Below are positions 19,166-29,593 of a stretch of DNA of 64,000 bases, one piece after another (position 1 is the first letter of the stretch; every line of letters begins with the position of its first letter). The translations under genes and the position numbers were made by a program. This stretch comes from Sphingobacterium olei (lineage in GTDB: Bacteria > Bacteroidota > Bacteroidia > Sphingobacteriales > Sphingobacteriaceae). The stretch is from NCBI RefSeq assembly GCF_005048855.1, contig NZ_SUME01000005.1, forward strand, positions 248,001 to 312,000. The letters are read 5' to 3'. The notes under the pieces were generated by a model. The model saw only the letters and a list, made by a program, of their open reading frames with translations, was not told the origin of the DNA and made no database searches.

Positions 19166-22100
19166 ATGAGCAAAAATTATTCACACCTTAACCTATTTAG
19201 TTACTTTGTTCTTATTGTTTTTCTATCAGGTTTTACGGCGAATGCGCAGGTGCGTACCGTAACGGGGAAGGTAATGGACGCGGTCAGCGCAGTGCCGCTA
19301 TCTGGCGTAACCGTAAACGTTATTGGGAAGCGTCAAGGAACAAGCACCAATAGTGCTGGAGAATATTCAGTGCAAGCAAAAGCGGACGATTTATTGACTT
19401 TTAATTCAGTGGGCTACAAAGCGGGTCAAGTGCGGGTAGGGGATGTGTCCGTGTACAATATAAGCCTGATAGCGGCGGCAGAAAGTCTCGATTCGGTGGT
19501 TGTCATCGGGTATGGTTCGCAGCGTAAAAGAGACATAACGGGGTCGGTAACGAGTTTGTCTCCCGACGATCTACAGCCGGGGCCGGCTGCAAGTTTTGAT
19601 CAGATGATGCAAGGTAAAGTCGCTGGTGCACAGATTACCCAAACCAGCGGTGCCCCCGGAGGTAATGTCAATATTGTTATCAGGGGTATCAATTCCATTA
19701 CGGGAGGTAACCAGCCATTATATGTCATCGATGGTTATGCTATAGGCTCAGGAGGGGGAGGCTCGGACGTGTCGAATTTTAACGGCGATACGTATTCTTC
19801 GGCTGGTATGGCCCGCAATACGGTTTCAAAAATTAATCCGCTAAGCAGTATTAATCCTGCTGATATCGCCTCCATCGAGGTTTTAAAGGACGCATCCGCA
19901 ACAGCTATTTATGGATCGCGAGGAGCCAACGGTGTTATTATTATCACGACGAAAAAGGGAAGAAAGGGGGATCCGGTAGTTCATATCGAGGCTGCAGGAG
20001 GCTTCCAAACAGTGGCCAATAAGTTGGAGATGATGTCCGCGCGGGAATTTGCCGAATTTCATGCAGAGGGACGGGATAATGCTTGGGTGTATGCAGGGGG
20101 AAATGCCGAGGATCCAAATGACGTACGAACAGGCGGTACACGCGTACGACCGGAGTTTCGCGACCTGCAGTCGTTGCATACAAATATCGATTGGCAAGAT
20201 CAGATTTTTAGAAATGCACCGCTGCAGAATTACCAGCTTTCTACAGCGGGTGGAGGGGAATCGGTCGATTATATGGTCTCGCTTGGCTATTATAATCAGC
20301 AAGGAATTATCAAAAGATCAGACTTCAATAAATATAATATTCGCTCGAATATCGATGTGAAATTGTCGGATCGGTTGTCACTGGGCGTATCTTTAGCAGG
20401 GTCTTATACCCATGGTGATTTTGCACGTGCCGAAGGTCATCTAGGTACACGGGGGCTAATCGCCGCTGCTTTGGCAAATTCGCCAGCTATGCCCATTTAC
20501 CAGGCAGATGGCTCATACAGCTCGGAGCTGCTTGATCCTTTGGGTGTCCCGGTTGAAAATCCCTATTTAATTCTTGAAGAGTTTAGCGATAAACGAAATT
20601 CGGTGAATATTTTCAGCAATAACTACCTTCAATATGATATTCTTGATGGTTTATCCATAAAAACGTCGATAGGCGTCAATTATATTACGAATGCGACGAG
20701 ATTATGGAAATCGTCACAGATTGGTGAGTGGGGAGCTAAAACCAGTCCGGCTACGGCTGGGGCACATAATAGTGCCTTGCTCAATTGGTTAAACGAAAAC
20801 ACCATTAATTACACCGCAAGGTTTGGAGCGGACCACAAGTTTGATGCGGTGGCCGGGTTTACGGCGCAAAAGGAGAGTTTAAACATGTTGCAGGCCGGTG
20901 CAATGGATTTTCCGACAGATTTGATTCCCTTCCTAGCTGGAGGAAATGTAAATGCTGGAACAAATTACATTACCGAATGGGCTATGTTGTCGTGGCTAGG
21001 CAGGATCAATTATAGTTTCAAAAACAAGTGGTTACTAACGGGTACGGTGCGAAAGGACGGAAGTTCAAGATTTGGTGTGAATAACCGGTGGGGTACTTTT
21101 CCTTCTGCCTCGTTGGGCTACAGGTTATCGGATGAAGCATTTATGAAGGCTTTGAGCTTCGTGGACGAATTGAAAATACGGGCCAGCTACGGCGCATCGG
21201 GAAATAACTTGATCGGAAATTACGCACATATCGGTCTTCTAGGCGTGGTGCCGTATGTAGGTAATGGTCAGCCATTGCTGGGCGTAACGCCTCAAACGCT
21301 TGCTAACGAGAACCTAACCTGGGAACGATCTTTACAAACCAATCTTGGTTTGGATCTGACAATGTTTAATAATCGGATTAACCTGACAGTGGATGCCTAC
21401 CGCAATATGAAAAAGGATTTGCTGTTAAACAGTTTACTGCCCGCGGCGACAGGATTCGGGTCCGTGACTCAAAATATCGGTGAGCTTGAAAATAAAGGTT
21501 TGGAGATTGCACTGAATACGCAAAATATCACGGGTAGCTTCTTTCAATGGAATACGAATTTTAATATCAGCTTCAATAGAAATAAGGTGCTGGCGCTTAA
21601 CAGCTCGTCGGCAAGAATATTAAGTTCTGCTTATCAGGCGACAGAAGTGGGGCAGCCAATTTCAAGTTTCTTTTTGTTGGAAGCTGTAGGTGTGTTCAAA
21701 AACTGGGATGAAGTGCGGACATCAGCTTTGCAGCATCCAAATACGCAGCCAGGAGATATCAGGTTCAGGGATGCTAATGGAGATGGCAAGATTACCGATG
21801 ACGACAAAACGTATGTCGGTGCCCCATGGCCGAAGTATACCTTTGGGTTTAACAATCAGCTTACGTACAAAAATCTTTCGCTCGGCATAAGTTTAACCGG
21901 GTCATATGGGCAAAAAATGTATTTTCAGGGTGCTGAAATCATTATGAATTCGGCAGGCGTTCAAAATCAGCTCGCGCTGGTGAATGATCGGTGGAAGTCG
22001 GAAGCAGAGCCGGGTAATGGACTGGTGCCGAGAGCTATACGAAATGATTATGCGCGTGGAATTGGTGTCAATTCGAGATACCTCTTTGAGGCTTCTTTTG

Positions 22101-22339
22101 TTCGGATTCGGAATGTTAATCTGGCGTACAAGTTGCCTGCGGCTAAGTTGTTTAACACCAGTATCCCTGCAATCGATCTTTTTGCCGATGTTTCCAACGT
22201 GTACACATTTACAGATTACCCAGGTTATGATCCCGAAGGCAGTTCCACCGGTGATAATATCGCCGCAAGTGGTATAGATTATTTTTCATACCCTCTGCCC
22301 CGAACTTTTACGCTAGGTTTGCGGATGCGTATTCGTTGA
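19166..22339 (+). CDS. SusC/RagA-family TonB-dependent receptor (first of tandem pair)
   Basis: About 1057 aa. The frame is open from a GTG at 19130, but a normal signal peptide begins at MSKNYSHLNLFSYFVLIVFL (ATG 19166). ATG 19157 is an alternative, and the GTG falls in an operator-like repeat. Features are the regulatory-like domain (GKVMDAVSAVPLSGVTVNV), VVVIGYGSQRKRD, a plug with IRGINSITGGNQPLYVIDGY and IEVLKDASATAIYGSRGANG, and a C-terminal barrel ending LGLRMRIR. It differs from the second SusC by a Gly/Ser-rich insertion in the plug (IGSGGGGSDV). It heads an operon continuing through susD, a second susC-susD, DUF5017 and an esterase-GH5 fusion. It should import oligosaccharides of the target glycan. 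Confidence 0.95.
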   Translation: MSKNYSHLNLFSYFVLIVFLSGFTANAQVRTVTGKVMDAVSAVPLSGVTVNVIGKRQGTSTNSAGEYSVQAKADDLLTFNSVGYKAGQVRVGDVSVYNISLIAAAESLDSVVVIGYGSQRKRDITGSVTSLSPDDLQPGPAASFDQMMQGKVAGAQITQTSGAPGGNVNIVIRGINSITGGNQPLYVIDGYAIGSGGGGSDVSNFNGDTYSSAGMARNTVSKINPLSSINPADIASIEVLKDASATAIYGSRGANGVIIITTKKGRKGDPVVHIEAAGGFQTVANKLEMMSAREFAEFHAEGRDNAWVYAGGNAEDPNDVRTGGTRVRPEFRDLQSLHTNIDWQDQIFRNAPLQNYQLSTAGGGESVDYMVSLGYYNQQGIIKRSDFNKYNIRSNIDVKLSDRLSLGVSLAGSYTHGDFARAEGHLGTRGLIAAALANSPAMPIYQADGSYSSELLDPLGVPVENPYLILEEFSDKRNSVNIFSNNYLQYDILDGLSIKTSIGVNYITNATRLWKSSQIGEWGAKTSPATAGAHNSALLNWLNENTINYTARFGADHKFDAVAGFTAQKESLNMLQAGAMDFPTDLIPFLAGGNVNAGTNYITEWAMLSWLGRINYSFKNKWLLTGTVRKDGSSRFGVNNRWGTFPSASLGYRLSDEAFMKALSFVDELKIRASYGASGNNLIGNYAHIGLLGVVPYVGNGQPLLGVTPQTLANENLTWERSLQTNLGLDLTMFNNRINLTVDAYRNMKKDLLLNSLLPAATGFGSVTQNIGELENKGLEIALNTQNITGSFFQWNTNFNISFNRNKVLALNSSSARILSSAYQATEVGQPISSFFLLEAVGVFKNWDEVRTSALQHPNTQPGDIRFRDANGDGKITDDDKTYVGAPWPKYTFGFNNQLTYKNLSLGISLTGSYGQKMYFQGAEIIMNSAGVQNQLALVNDRWKSEAEPGNGLVPRAIRNDYARGIGVNSRYLFEASFVRIRNVNLAYKLPAAKLFNTSIPAIDLFADVSNVYTFTDYPGYDPEGSSTGDNIAASGIDYFSYPLPRTFTLGLRMRIR

Positions 22340-22437
22340 TGGCAAAAATAGCTATATGGAACTTTTAAAATTTTTATAATCAACAGGTAGATCGAACAAA
22401 ATCACAATCGTTTCATCACCTTAAAAACTCTATACAG

Positions 22438-23850
22438 ATGAAAAAATATATGCTTTCTGTTGCGCTGTCACTGTTATTTTTGTGTTCCTGCAACAAATTT
22501 TTAGAACTATCTCCGGCTCATCAGATTAGTGAAAATAACTTCTATAAAACTACGGAAGATTTTGAAAACGCATTGGTCGGTGTTTACGCCTCTTTTCGTG
22601 ACGTCTTTACCCGGGAGATATTCTACATCGCCGAATTAACCACCGATAACGCCGAAGTTTCAATTTCGTCTTCATCTGTGGCGGAAATGGAGTTTGACGA
22701 GATGAATCTAACACCATCGAATACGATCGTACAGGGCTTTTGGACGAAGGTGCTGTTTACAATAGCACGTACAAATATTCTACTGCAACGGTTAGAAAAT
22801 TCGGATTTGAATACAGAAATTAAAGCGAGAATTGCCGGAGAGGCAAGATTTATTAGGGCGTATAGCTATTTTTTAATGGTGCAGGTCTTCGGCCGTTCGC
22901 CTATCACGCGGGAAGAGTTTCGAAGTCCGGAAGATATAGCCAAGGCCGACCTGTCATTGAAGCCTGCGGAAGAGGTATATGAGGAAATCGTCAACGACCT
23001 GATAGAGGCCGAGCAATTATTAGTGGATAACGGCCATACGGACAAGGGAAAAGTGGCCTTGGGTACCGTTAAAGCATTGCTGGGTAAAGTGTATCTAACG
23101 CATAATCAGCACGCTGATGCGTTAAAGGTCTTGAAAGAGCTGACGGAGATGGATAAGTATGGCTTGCAGCCCGAATACCAAACGCTATTTAAGCCTGGTA
23201 ATAGTAACCTGGACGAATCGTTGTTCGAATTGCAGTTTATTTCCGGATTCAATCAGGGCAACGAGTATTCGGTGCTATTTACTCCTGCTTCAACGGGCTT
23301 GCTAGCCAATAACCAACAGGGATCTGGCCGGATCACTCCATCGTTGGATTTGATGGAGGCGTATGAAGCCGGTGATAAACGGAAGACGGCATCCGTTGGT
23401 GATACCATTAGACCAAATGGAGTAAAAGAATACAGCCGACATGGACTAAAATTCGTTGATTTAACGGCCGAAAATCCAAGGGATGGAGCGGTTAATTTTA
23501 CATTGATACGCTATGCAGATGTACTTCTTATGTACGCCGAAGCACTCAATGAAACTGATAATACAGGTGAAGCGCTGAAATACCTCAATCGGATTCGATT
23601 TCGTGCTGACTTGGAAGACTTGGAAATTACCGATCAAGAGCTGATGCGTAATGCGATTGCACAAGAACGTCGAATTGAATTTGCGTTCGAAGGGCATCGG
23701 TGGTTTGATTTGCGACGGACAGGGAAAACGCAACAGGTTATCAACGCTTTCTTTGCTGGTAAAGGATTAAATTTTACAGTCGAAGATGATGAACTAGTGT
23801 TCCCGATCCCGCGAAGGGAGATTGATATTAATCCAGAGTTAGGAAGATAA
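22438..23850 (+). CDS. SusD/RagB-family lipoprotein (first of tandem pair)
   Basis: The 470-aa protein has a lipoprotein signal MKKYMLSVALSLLFLCSC with acceptor Cys18. Features are the N-terminal FENALVGVYASFRDVF helix, TPR-like repeats (IAGEARFIRAYSYFLMVQVF), and the C-terminal FTLIRYADVLLMYAEALNE and QERRIEFAFEGHRWFDLRRT motifs. The length is at the short end for SusDs. It follows its SusC by 98 bases and precedes the second SusC by 34 bases. It should be surface-exposed and present glycan to the partner receptor. Confidence 0.94.
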   Translation: MKKYMLSVALSLLFLCSCNKFLELSPAHQISENNFYKTTEDFENALVGVYASFRDVFTREIFYIAELTTDNAEVSISSSSVAEMEFDEMNLTPSNTIVQGFWTKVLFTIARTNILLQRLENSDLNTEIKARIAGEARFIRAYSYFLMVQVFGRSPITREEFRSPEDIAKADLSLKPAEEVYEEIVNDLIEAEQLLVDNGHTDKGKVALGTVKALLGKVYLTHNQHADALKVLKELTEMDKYGLQPEYQTLFKPGNSNLDESLFELQFISGFNQGNEYSVLFTPASTGLLANNQQGSGRITPSLDLMEAYEAGDKRKTASVGDTIRPNGVKEYSRHGLKFVDLTAENPRDGAVNFTLIRYADVLLMYAEALNETDNTGEALKYLNRIRFRADLEDLEITDQELMRNAIAQERRIEFAFEGHRWFDLRRTGKTQQVINAFFAGKGLNFTVEDDELVFPIPRREIDINPELGR

Positions 23851-23884
23851 AAATAATTGTTAACCTATATCCAAATACAACTAG

Positions 23885-26800
23885 ATGATGAAAAAAATAG
23901 TGTTTTTAATAAATTGCAAACTAGTGCTGTACGGCCTGTTCTGTAACAGCCTAATTTATGCGCAGCGTGCCCCCGTGGCGGTTCCGATCTCCGGAAAGGT
24001 CGTGAATCAGCAGAATAGCGCGTTGGAAGGTGTAAGCATCTCCGTAAAAAATCGATCTGTGTCAACAAAGACCGATGCTTCGGGCATATTTTCCCTAAAT
24101 GTGAGAGGTGCTGAGGATGTACTCGTTTTTACGTCCTTAGGATATGAAAGCGTGGAAGTACAGGTGGGAGAGAAAAGAGCCTTTAATGTCATGTTAACGA
24201 GCAAGGCCACTACATTAGACGATGTCGTCGTCATTGGTTACGGAGAGACAACACGTCGTGACGTGACGGGGTCTGTAGGATCGGTCAATATGAAAGATCT
24301 GGCGCAAGCCCCCGTAAAATCATTTGACGAGGCGTTAGCGGGCCGGATCGCCGGAGTCACGGTAACAGCTAATGACGGGCAGCCTGGTTCGAATACTAAC
24401 ATCGTAATCCGTGGCTCAGGATCCATTACACAAAATACAGCGCCACTGTACGTTGTTGATGGATTTCCGTTGGAAGATGCAAATAGCAACAGCATTAATC
24501 CGGGAGATATCGCTTCAATCGAAATACTAAAAGATGCCTCGGCTACCGCAATATACGGGGCCCGGGGTGCCAACGGTGTTATTATAATCACAACAAAAAA
24601 GGGAGTGGCCGGAAAACCAGTGGTAGGCTACAATGCCTATGCGGGCTTCGCGGAAAACCCGAAACCTCTTGAGCTCATGAAAGCCTACGAGTTCGTGAAA
24701 TACCAGTACGAGCTAGAACCACAGTTCACCACAGATTATTACCTGGCGACCCGTACATTGGAGAGCTATCGGGATGAACCTAGCCTCGATCTGCAGGACC
24801 AAATATATAAACAGGCATTTGTACACAACCACGAGCTGTCGCTACGTGGCGGTAGCAATGGTACAACGTATTCGCTCTCTGGTAACCTGCTGAAAAATAA
24901 CGGATTGGTAACCAACTCGGGATTTGATCGAAAGCAGCTCCGGTTTCAGTTTGATCAGCAATTGGGTAAAAAATTGAAAGTGGGAACCATAGCAAATTAT
25001 AGTGCGAACAAAACATATGGTATCATCGTCGGTGAGCCTTCCATGCGGATCACGTACAGTGGACTAAGTTTGCTGGCCTCTGTATGGGGATTCCGCCCGG
25101 TAAAGGGTTTAAATGAATCGCTACTCGAAGATTTGTTCGATCCTACCGCTCCGGAGAATGACTTCCGGGTAAATCCGATTTTGTCGACAGAAAATGAGCT
25201 GCGTGAAACTTTTGCCAATACGCTGACCCTGAATGGATACGGTGAATATTCGTTTAGTCCAAATCTAATCTTCAGATCATCGGCGGCTTACACCAACGTG
25301 ATGGTGCGCCAGGACATGTTTTTCAATTCCCTGACTGCAAATGGTAACATAAGACGCAATGAAGGTGTTAACGGATCCATTGCCTTCCGTCCAAGGACCA
25401 CCTGGGTGAATGAGAATATTCTGACGTATAAGAAATCGTTCAAACAAGGACACACCCTCAATGCGGTGGGTGGATATTCCTTACAGCAATATGATAGCGG
25501 AGATTATGGTTTCCAAGGGCTTAATATACTAAACGAATCGTTAGGAATTGATGGCTTGGACGAAGCCGGAACCAACGTTGGTTTTTCATCTTCTTCCAGA
25601 TGGTCTTTGATGTCTTTTTTAGGACGATTTAATTATGGGTATAAGAATAAGTATAGATTAACGTCTTCGTTCCGCTATGACGGATCTTCAAAATTTGCAC
25701 CAGGCAACCGATGGGCGTTCTTTCCATCGGCTGCGTTTGCATGGACCGTCTCCGAGGAGAACTTCTTACGTGATGTCTCCTTCCTGCATAATGCCAAAAT
25801 TAGGATGAGTTATGGATTGACAGGTAACAATCGGGTTTCGGATTTTCCATACATTACACAGTTGAGCGTGCCAAGATTTGGGGGATACTCCTTTAATAAT
25901 GCTGCACCCACCCGGGGGGCGCTCCTTTTGCAGTATGGCAACCCGGACTTAACATGGGAAACGACCGAACAAAGTAATATCGGATTAGATTTATCTTTCT
26001 TCGAAGGGAAGGTAGAATTGGTTGCTGATGTCTATAGGCGAAATACGAAAGATTTGTTGTTGGACGCGAGTCTGCCTTATGCGACAGGCTTAACAAGCAG
26101 CGCCACGAATTTGGCAACAGCTTATAAAAATATCGGTGAGCTGCGTAATCAGGGTTTGGAACTGACATTGAACACCATTAACGTGGAGAGAGACAGGTTT
26201 AAATGGAGTACTAATTTTAATATCAGTTTTAACCAAAACAAAATTATAGCGCTCAACGAAAATCAGAACGCGCTGCTAAGCCCGGTCGCATTTGATACGG
26301 ATTTTAGAAATGTATTCCCCTATATCTCCGTCGTGGGAGGGCCATTGGCGCAAATGTACGGCCTAGCATGGGACGGAGTGTATCAGTATGATGACTTTGA
26401 TCAGGTGCTGGGAAATTACGTACTTAAGGACCATATTACGACAAACGGACAACCACGAGCAAATATACAGCCAGGGGATATCAAATATAAAGATATAAAT
26501 GGTGATCTTGAGGTAAATGAGATGGATTTTACGATTATTGGAAGGGGGCTTCCGATCCATACGGGAGGATTTACAAACCGTTTTGATTACAACGGTTTTG
26601 ATCTGAATATTTTCTTTCAATGGTCCTATGGTAATGATATTCTGAATGCGAATAGACTAATTTTTGAAGGAAACGCTAAGCGCCAGCGCTCACTCAATCA
26701 GTACGCCAGTTATGTAGATCGCTGGACACCCGAGAACCCGAGCAACGAAATGTTCAGGACAGGCGGACAACGTGACACCTATTATTCTAGCCGTATCGTG

Positions 26801-27049
26801 GAAGACGGATCATTCTTGCGCCTTAAGACAGTTTCGCTAGGTTATACATTTCAGGACCAAGTGCTAAGTCGATTGAAAGTAAGTTCGTTGCGCGTGTACG
26901 CAGCAGCGCAGAATCTGCACACCTGGACATCTTATTCCGGATCGAATCCAGAAGTTTCGGTGCGACATTCTGCATTGACGCCTGGATTTGATTTTTCTGC
27001 ATATCCATTGGCAAGGACAATAACCTTTGGTTTGACCACAACTTTTTAA
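23885..27049 (+). CDS. SusC/RagA-family TonB-dependent receptor (second of tandem pair)
   Basis: 1054 aa. The start is ATG-ATG at 23885 or 23888. The signal peptide runs MMKKIVFLINCKLVLYGLF to about residue 27 (IYAQ). Then come GKVVNQQNSALEGVSISV, DDVVVIGYGETTRRDVTG, a plug with IRGSGSITQNTAPLYVVDGF and IEILKDASATAIYGARGANG, and a barrel ending TFGLTTTF. Two SusCs in one operon, each with its own SusD, suggest two ligands (for example backbone and side-chain fragments) or two sizes of the same glycan. The spacing to the next susD is only 5 bases. Confidence 0.95.
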   Translation: MMKKIVFLINCKLVLYGLFCNSLIYAQRAPVAVPISGKVVNQQNSALEGVSISVKNRSVSTKTDASGIFSLNVRGAEDVLVFTSLGYESVEVQVGEKRAFNVMLTSKATTLDDVVVIGYGETTRRDVTGSVGSVNMKDLAQAPVKSFDEALAGRIAGVTVTANDGQPGSNTNIVIRGSGSITQNTAPLYVVDGFPLEDANSNSINPGDIASIEILKDASATAIYGARGANGVIIITTKKGVAGKPVVGYNAYAGFAENPKPLELMKAYEFVKYQYELEPQFTTDYYLATRTLESYRDEPSLDLQDQIYKQAFVHNHELSLRGGSNGTTYSLSGNLLKNNGLVTNSGFDRKQLRFQFDQQLGKKLKVGTIANYSANKTYGIIVGEPSMRITYSGLSLLASVWGFRPVKGLNESLLEDLFDPTAPENDFRVNPILSTENELRETFANTLTLNGYGEYSFSPNLIFRSSAAYTNVMVRQDMFFNSLTANGNIRRNEGVNGSIAFRPRTTWVNENILTYKKSFKQGHTLNAVGGYSLQQYDSGDYGFQGLNILNESLGIDGLDEAGTNVGFSSSSRWSLMSFLGRFNYGYKNKYRLTSSFRYDGSSKFAPGNRWAFFPSAAFAWTVSEENFLRDVSFLHNAKIRMSYGLTGNNRVSDFPYITQLSVPRFGGYSFNNAAPTRGALLLQYGNPDLTWETTEQSNIGLDLSFFEGKVELVADVYRRNTKDLLLDASLPYATGLTSSATNLATAYKNIGELRNQGLELTLNTINVERDRFKWSTNFNISFNQNKIIALNENQNALLSPVAFDTDFRNVFPYISVVGGPLAQMYGLAWDGVYQYDDFDQVLGNYVLKDHITTNGQPRANIQPGDIKYKDINGDLEVNEMDFTIIGRGLPIHTGGFTNRFDYNGFDLNIFFQWSYGNDILNANRLIFEGNAKRQRSLNQYASYVDRWTPENPSNEMFRTGGQRDTYYSSRIVEDGSFLRLKTVSLGYTFQDQVLSRLKVSSLRVYAAAQNLHTWTSYSGSNPEVSVRHSALTPGFDFSAYPLARTITFGLTTTF

Positions 27050-27054
27050 TTTTC

Positions 27055-28659
27055 ATGAATATGAGACTCATCTATATTTTAATCGCACTCTCACTGGGAT
27101 CTTCTTCCTGCAAGAGTTTTCTTGATACCGAACCGACCGATTTCGTAACGCCTTCGTATAAAACCGTCAACGATTTTGATCTTGCACTTGCTGGCGTGTA
27201 TGATATATTAGGCAATAGAACATTTTATGGCGACGTTTGGCCCTACTGGCTCAATGTAAGCACGGATATTGAATATACCAATACGGGCTCCTCGAATGCT
27301 ACGGTCTATATTTATGGGCCTGCGGAGGCCAACGTAACGGATTTTTGGAAAGTATTATACAACGGAATCTATCGGGCAAACCTGATCTTGGATGTCATAG
27401 ATGATACTGATCTGGCCGATGGACCGAAAAACCGAATCAAGGGGCAGGCGCTCTTTCTGCGTGCCTATTACTATTTCATGTTGGTCAGCAATTACGGCGA
27501 CGTACCGTTGTATCTGACGGTAAAGCCTTCGATTAATCAGATGGATGTGCCCCGGACGCCCATGCGCGAGGTATATGACCTGGTCATCGCCGATATGTTG
27601 GAAGCAGAGCAACTGGTCGATGAGGTAGCTGGCGGAAACACGGAGGCAACGGTAAATTTTGGTGGTAGGGTATCGCGTTCTGCTGTGCAGGGAATATTGG
27701 CGCGGGTTTATCTTAAAATGGCCGGATATCCCCTAATGGATCGCGCGAAATATGCGGATGCACTGAAATGGTCATTGGCAGTACGGAATTCAGGATTACA
27801 CAGCTTAAATCCGGATTATTCCGACGTATTCATCAAATATGCAAAGGATGAGTATGATATTCGGGAGAGTATCTGGGAAGTGGAATTTTATGGCAATACA
27901 CAGGGGGCAATGCAAGAATATACGTATTACATCGGCGCTCGGGGTGGAATACGAACACAAGATGCCGAACTTGGCCGCAGCGGTGGCCTGATAAACGGCA
28001 GCGGCAAGCTGTTCGATCTGTATGAATTGGACCCTAATAGCACTGCAGTGCCTTTGAAAGCTTCTCTGGATTTGAGAAGGGACTGGAACCTCGCACCGTA
28101 CACCTATGTAGGAACACCGGGTGTGAAAACCCCAAACAACGACAGATGGAGAAGAAATATGGGAAAATGGCGTAGAGAGTATGAGGTGGTGTCACCTAAA
28201 GATATATCGACCTCTCCTCAGAACTTTCCTATTTTAAGGTATGCGGACGTGCTATTGATGGCCGCGGAGGCAGAAAATGAACTAAACGGCCCTGATAATG
28301 CCTATACGTACATCAATGAAGTGCGTCGACGTGCCTATGGCCTACTGTTGCCGCAGCCCCCTCATGCCGGTGTGGACGCCGACCTGCCCGCCGACCTAAC
28401 CAAAGATGAGTTCAGGGAAATGATTAAGGATGAAAGGGCTAGGGAGTTCTGCTTTGAGGCCTCGCGCCGTACCGATTTGATCCGCTGGGGCAATTTTGTG
28501 GGGGACATGAAAAACTACATCGCTTGGGCGCTGGCTAACGGCGGTGTTGAAGGGCACGTGCTGGGCTCTCGTAACGTGTCGGATCGCAACGTGTTATTAC
28601 CTATTCCGACCTATGATATGGCGCTCAATAAGGCTTTAACTCAAAACCCAGGGTATTAA
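27055..28659 (+). CDS. SusD/RagB-family lipoprotein (second of tandem pair)
   Basis: 534 aa. The start is ATG 27055 or, two codons later, 27061. The signal ends at SLGSSSC with acceptor Cys19. N-terminal DFDLALAGVYDILG and the helical repeat IKGQALFLRAYYYFMLVSNY are followed by C-terminal ILRYADVLLMAAEAENEL and DERAREFCFEASRRTDLIRW. It is adjacent to its SusC (5 bases) and is followed 20 bases later by the DUF5017 lipoprotein. It binds ligand on the cell surface. Little sequence similarity to the first SusD is visible beyond family motifs, in line with a different ligand. Confidence 0.94.
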   Translation: MNMRLIYILIALSLGSSSCKSFLDTEPTDFVTPSYKTVNDFDLALAGVYDILGNRTFYGDVWPYWLNVSTDIEYTNTGSSNATVYIYGPAEANVTDFWKVLYNGIYRANLILDVIDDTDLADGPKNRIKGQALFLRAYYYFMLVSNYGDVPLYLTVKPSINQMDVPRTPMREVYDLVIADMLEAEQLVDEVAGGNTEATVNFGGRVSRSAVQGILARVYLKMAGYPLMDRAKYADALKWSLAVRNSGLHSLNPDYSDVFIKYAKDEYDIRESIWEVEFYGNTQGAMQEYTYYIGARGGIRTQDAELGRSGGLINGSGKLFDLYELDPNSTAVPLKASLDLRRDWNLAPYTYVGTPGVKTPNNDRWRRNMGKWRREYEVVSPKDISTSPQNFPILRYADVLLMAAEAENELNGPDNAYTYINEVRRRAYGLLLPQPPHAGVDADLPADLTKDEFREMIKDERAREFCFEASRRTDLIRWGNFVGDMKNYIAWALANGGVEGHVLGSRNVSDRNVLLPIPTYDMALNKALTQNPGY

Positions 28660-28679
28660 TTTTCTTAATCATACTAATC

Positions 28680-29591
28680 ATGAAATATTTACATAAAATC
28701 TTATCCATTGCTTTTTTTATTGGGCTGCTTTCCTGTGAAAAAAATATCCATGTTGGGCATCCTGATTTTGAGGTTAAGCTGACAAAAACGAATTATCGGG
28801 TAGGGGATACCATTCGGTTTGAGTTTTCTGGAAAACCAGATAATATCACATTTTATTCCGGGCTCCCGGGGGCCGACTATCGATTCAGGGAGCGGACACA
28901 GGTCGAAGGGGGTATCCCCAAGGCGAAAATTATTACCCAATATGGTGGTGGCGGCAACCAGGTAGCATCGCTGCGGCTGATGGTAAGTAACGATCTGGAA
29001 CAACTTAACGCAGTAGGTGTTGCACAGGCTACATGGACCGATATTACGTCGCAAGTAGACATAGCGACGGATGCGACCATCGTGGAATCAGATTTCCTCG
29101 AACTGACCCCTTGGGTCGATGTTGCAAAGCCGTTTTTCATGGCTTTCAAATTCGTCGGTGAACGAGACCCTGTCACGAGGCCGGGTAACTGGATAGTACG
29201 CGGACTACAAGCAAGTACGGAGCTATCTGATGGTTCTGAGATTCCAGTAGCACAACTTGGTAATGCCGGCTGGACAACCATCGACGTATTGAACCCGGCG
29301 ACTGCCTGGACGATCCGAGGAAACCCCATAGCGGATATCGTGATTATCGGCGGTGGGCCAAATAGTGATCCAAGCGAAGATTGGCTGATTACGAAGCCGC
29401 TCTATTTTACGAAAGTACCCCCCGACAGAGGAGCCCCTATCCAAAATATCGGTTCCAATAGGCTGTCCGATTATACGTATATCTATCATGCTCCGGGAAC
29501 ATACCATGTCGCTTTTTTGGCTTCCAACTCCAGTGCTGAAGATTATAAGTCCGTCGTGCGTGAATTCGAGATAACCATATTGCCTGAATAG
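28680..29591 (+). CDS. DUF5017-type surface lipoprotein (SusE/F-position)
   Basis: 303 aa. The signal MKYLHKILSIAFFIGLLSC has acceptor Cys19. The N-terminal immunoglobulin-like part (FEVKLTKTNYRVGDTIRFEF, then KPDNITFYSGLPGADYRFR) matches the DUF5017 pattern in which a YKVGDTV strand precedes NITFYSGE. Its place directly after susC-susD is where SusE- or SusF-like glycan-binding lipoproteins are found, so a surface glycan-binding role is inferred. No catalytic residues are evident. The stop is 2 bases before the next gene's ATG. Confidence 0.78.
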   Translation: MKYLHKILSIAFFIGLLSCEKNIHVGHPDFEVKLTKTNYRVGDTIRFEFSGKPDNITFYSGLPGADYRFRERTQVEGGIPKAKIITQYGGGGNQVASLRLMVSNDLEQLNAVGVAQATWTDITSQVDIATDATIVESDFLELTPWVDVAKPFFMAFKFVGERDPVTRPGNWIVRGLQASTELSDGSEIPVAQLGNAGWTTIDVLNPATAWTIRGNPIADIVIIGGGPNSDPSEDWLITKPLYFTKVPPDRGAPIQNIGSNRLSDYTYIYHAPGTYHVAFLASNSSAEDYKSVVREFEITILPE

Positions 29592-29593
29592 TC

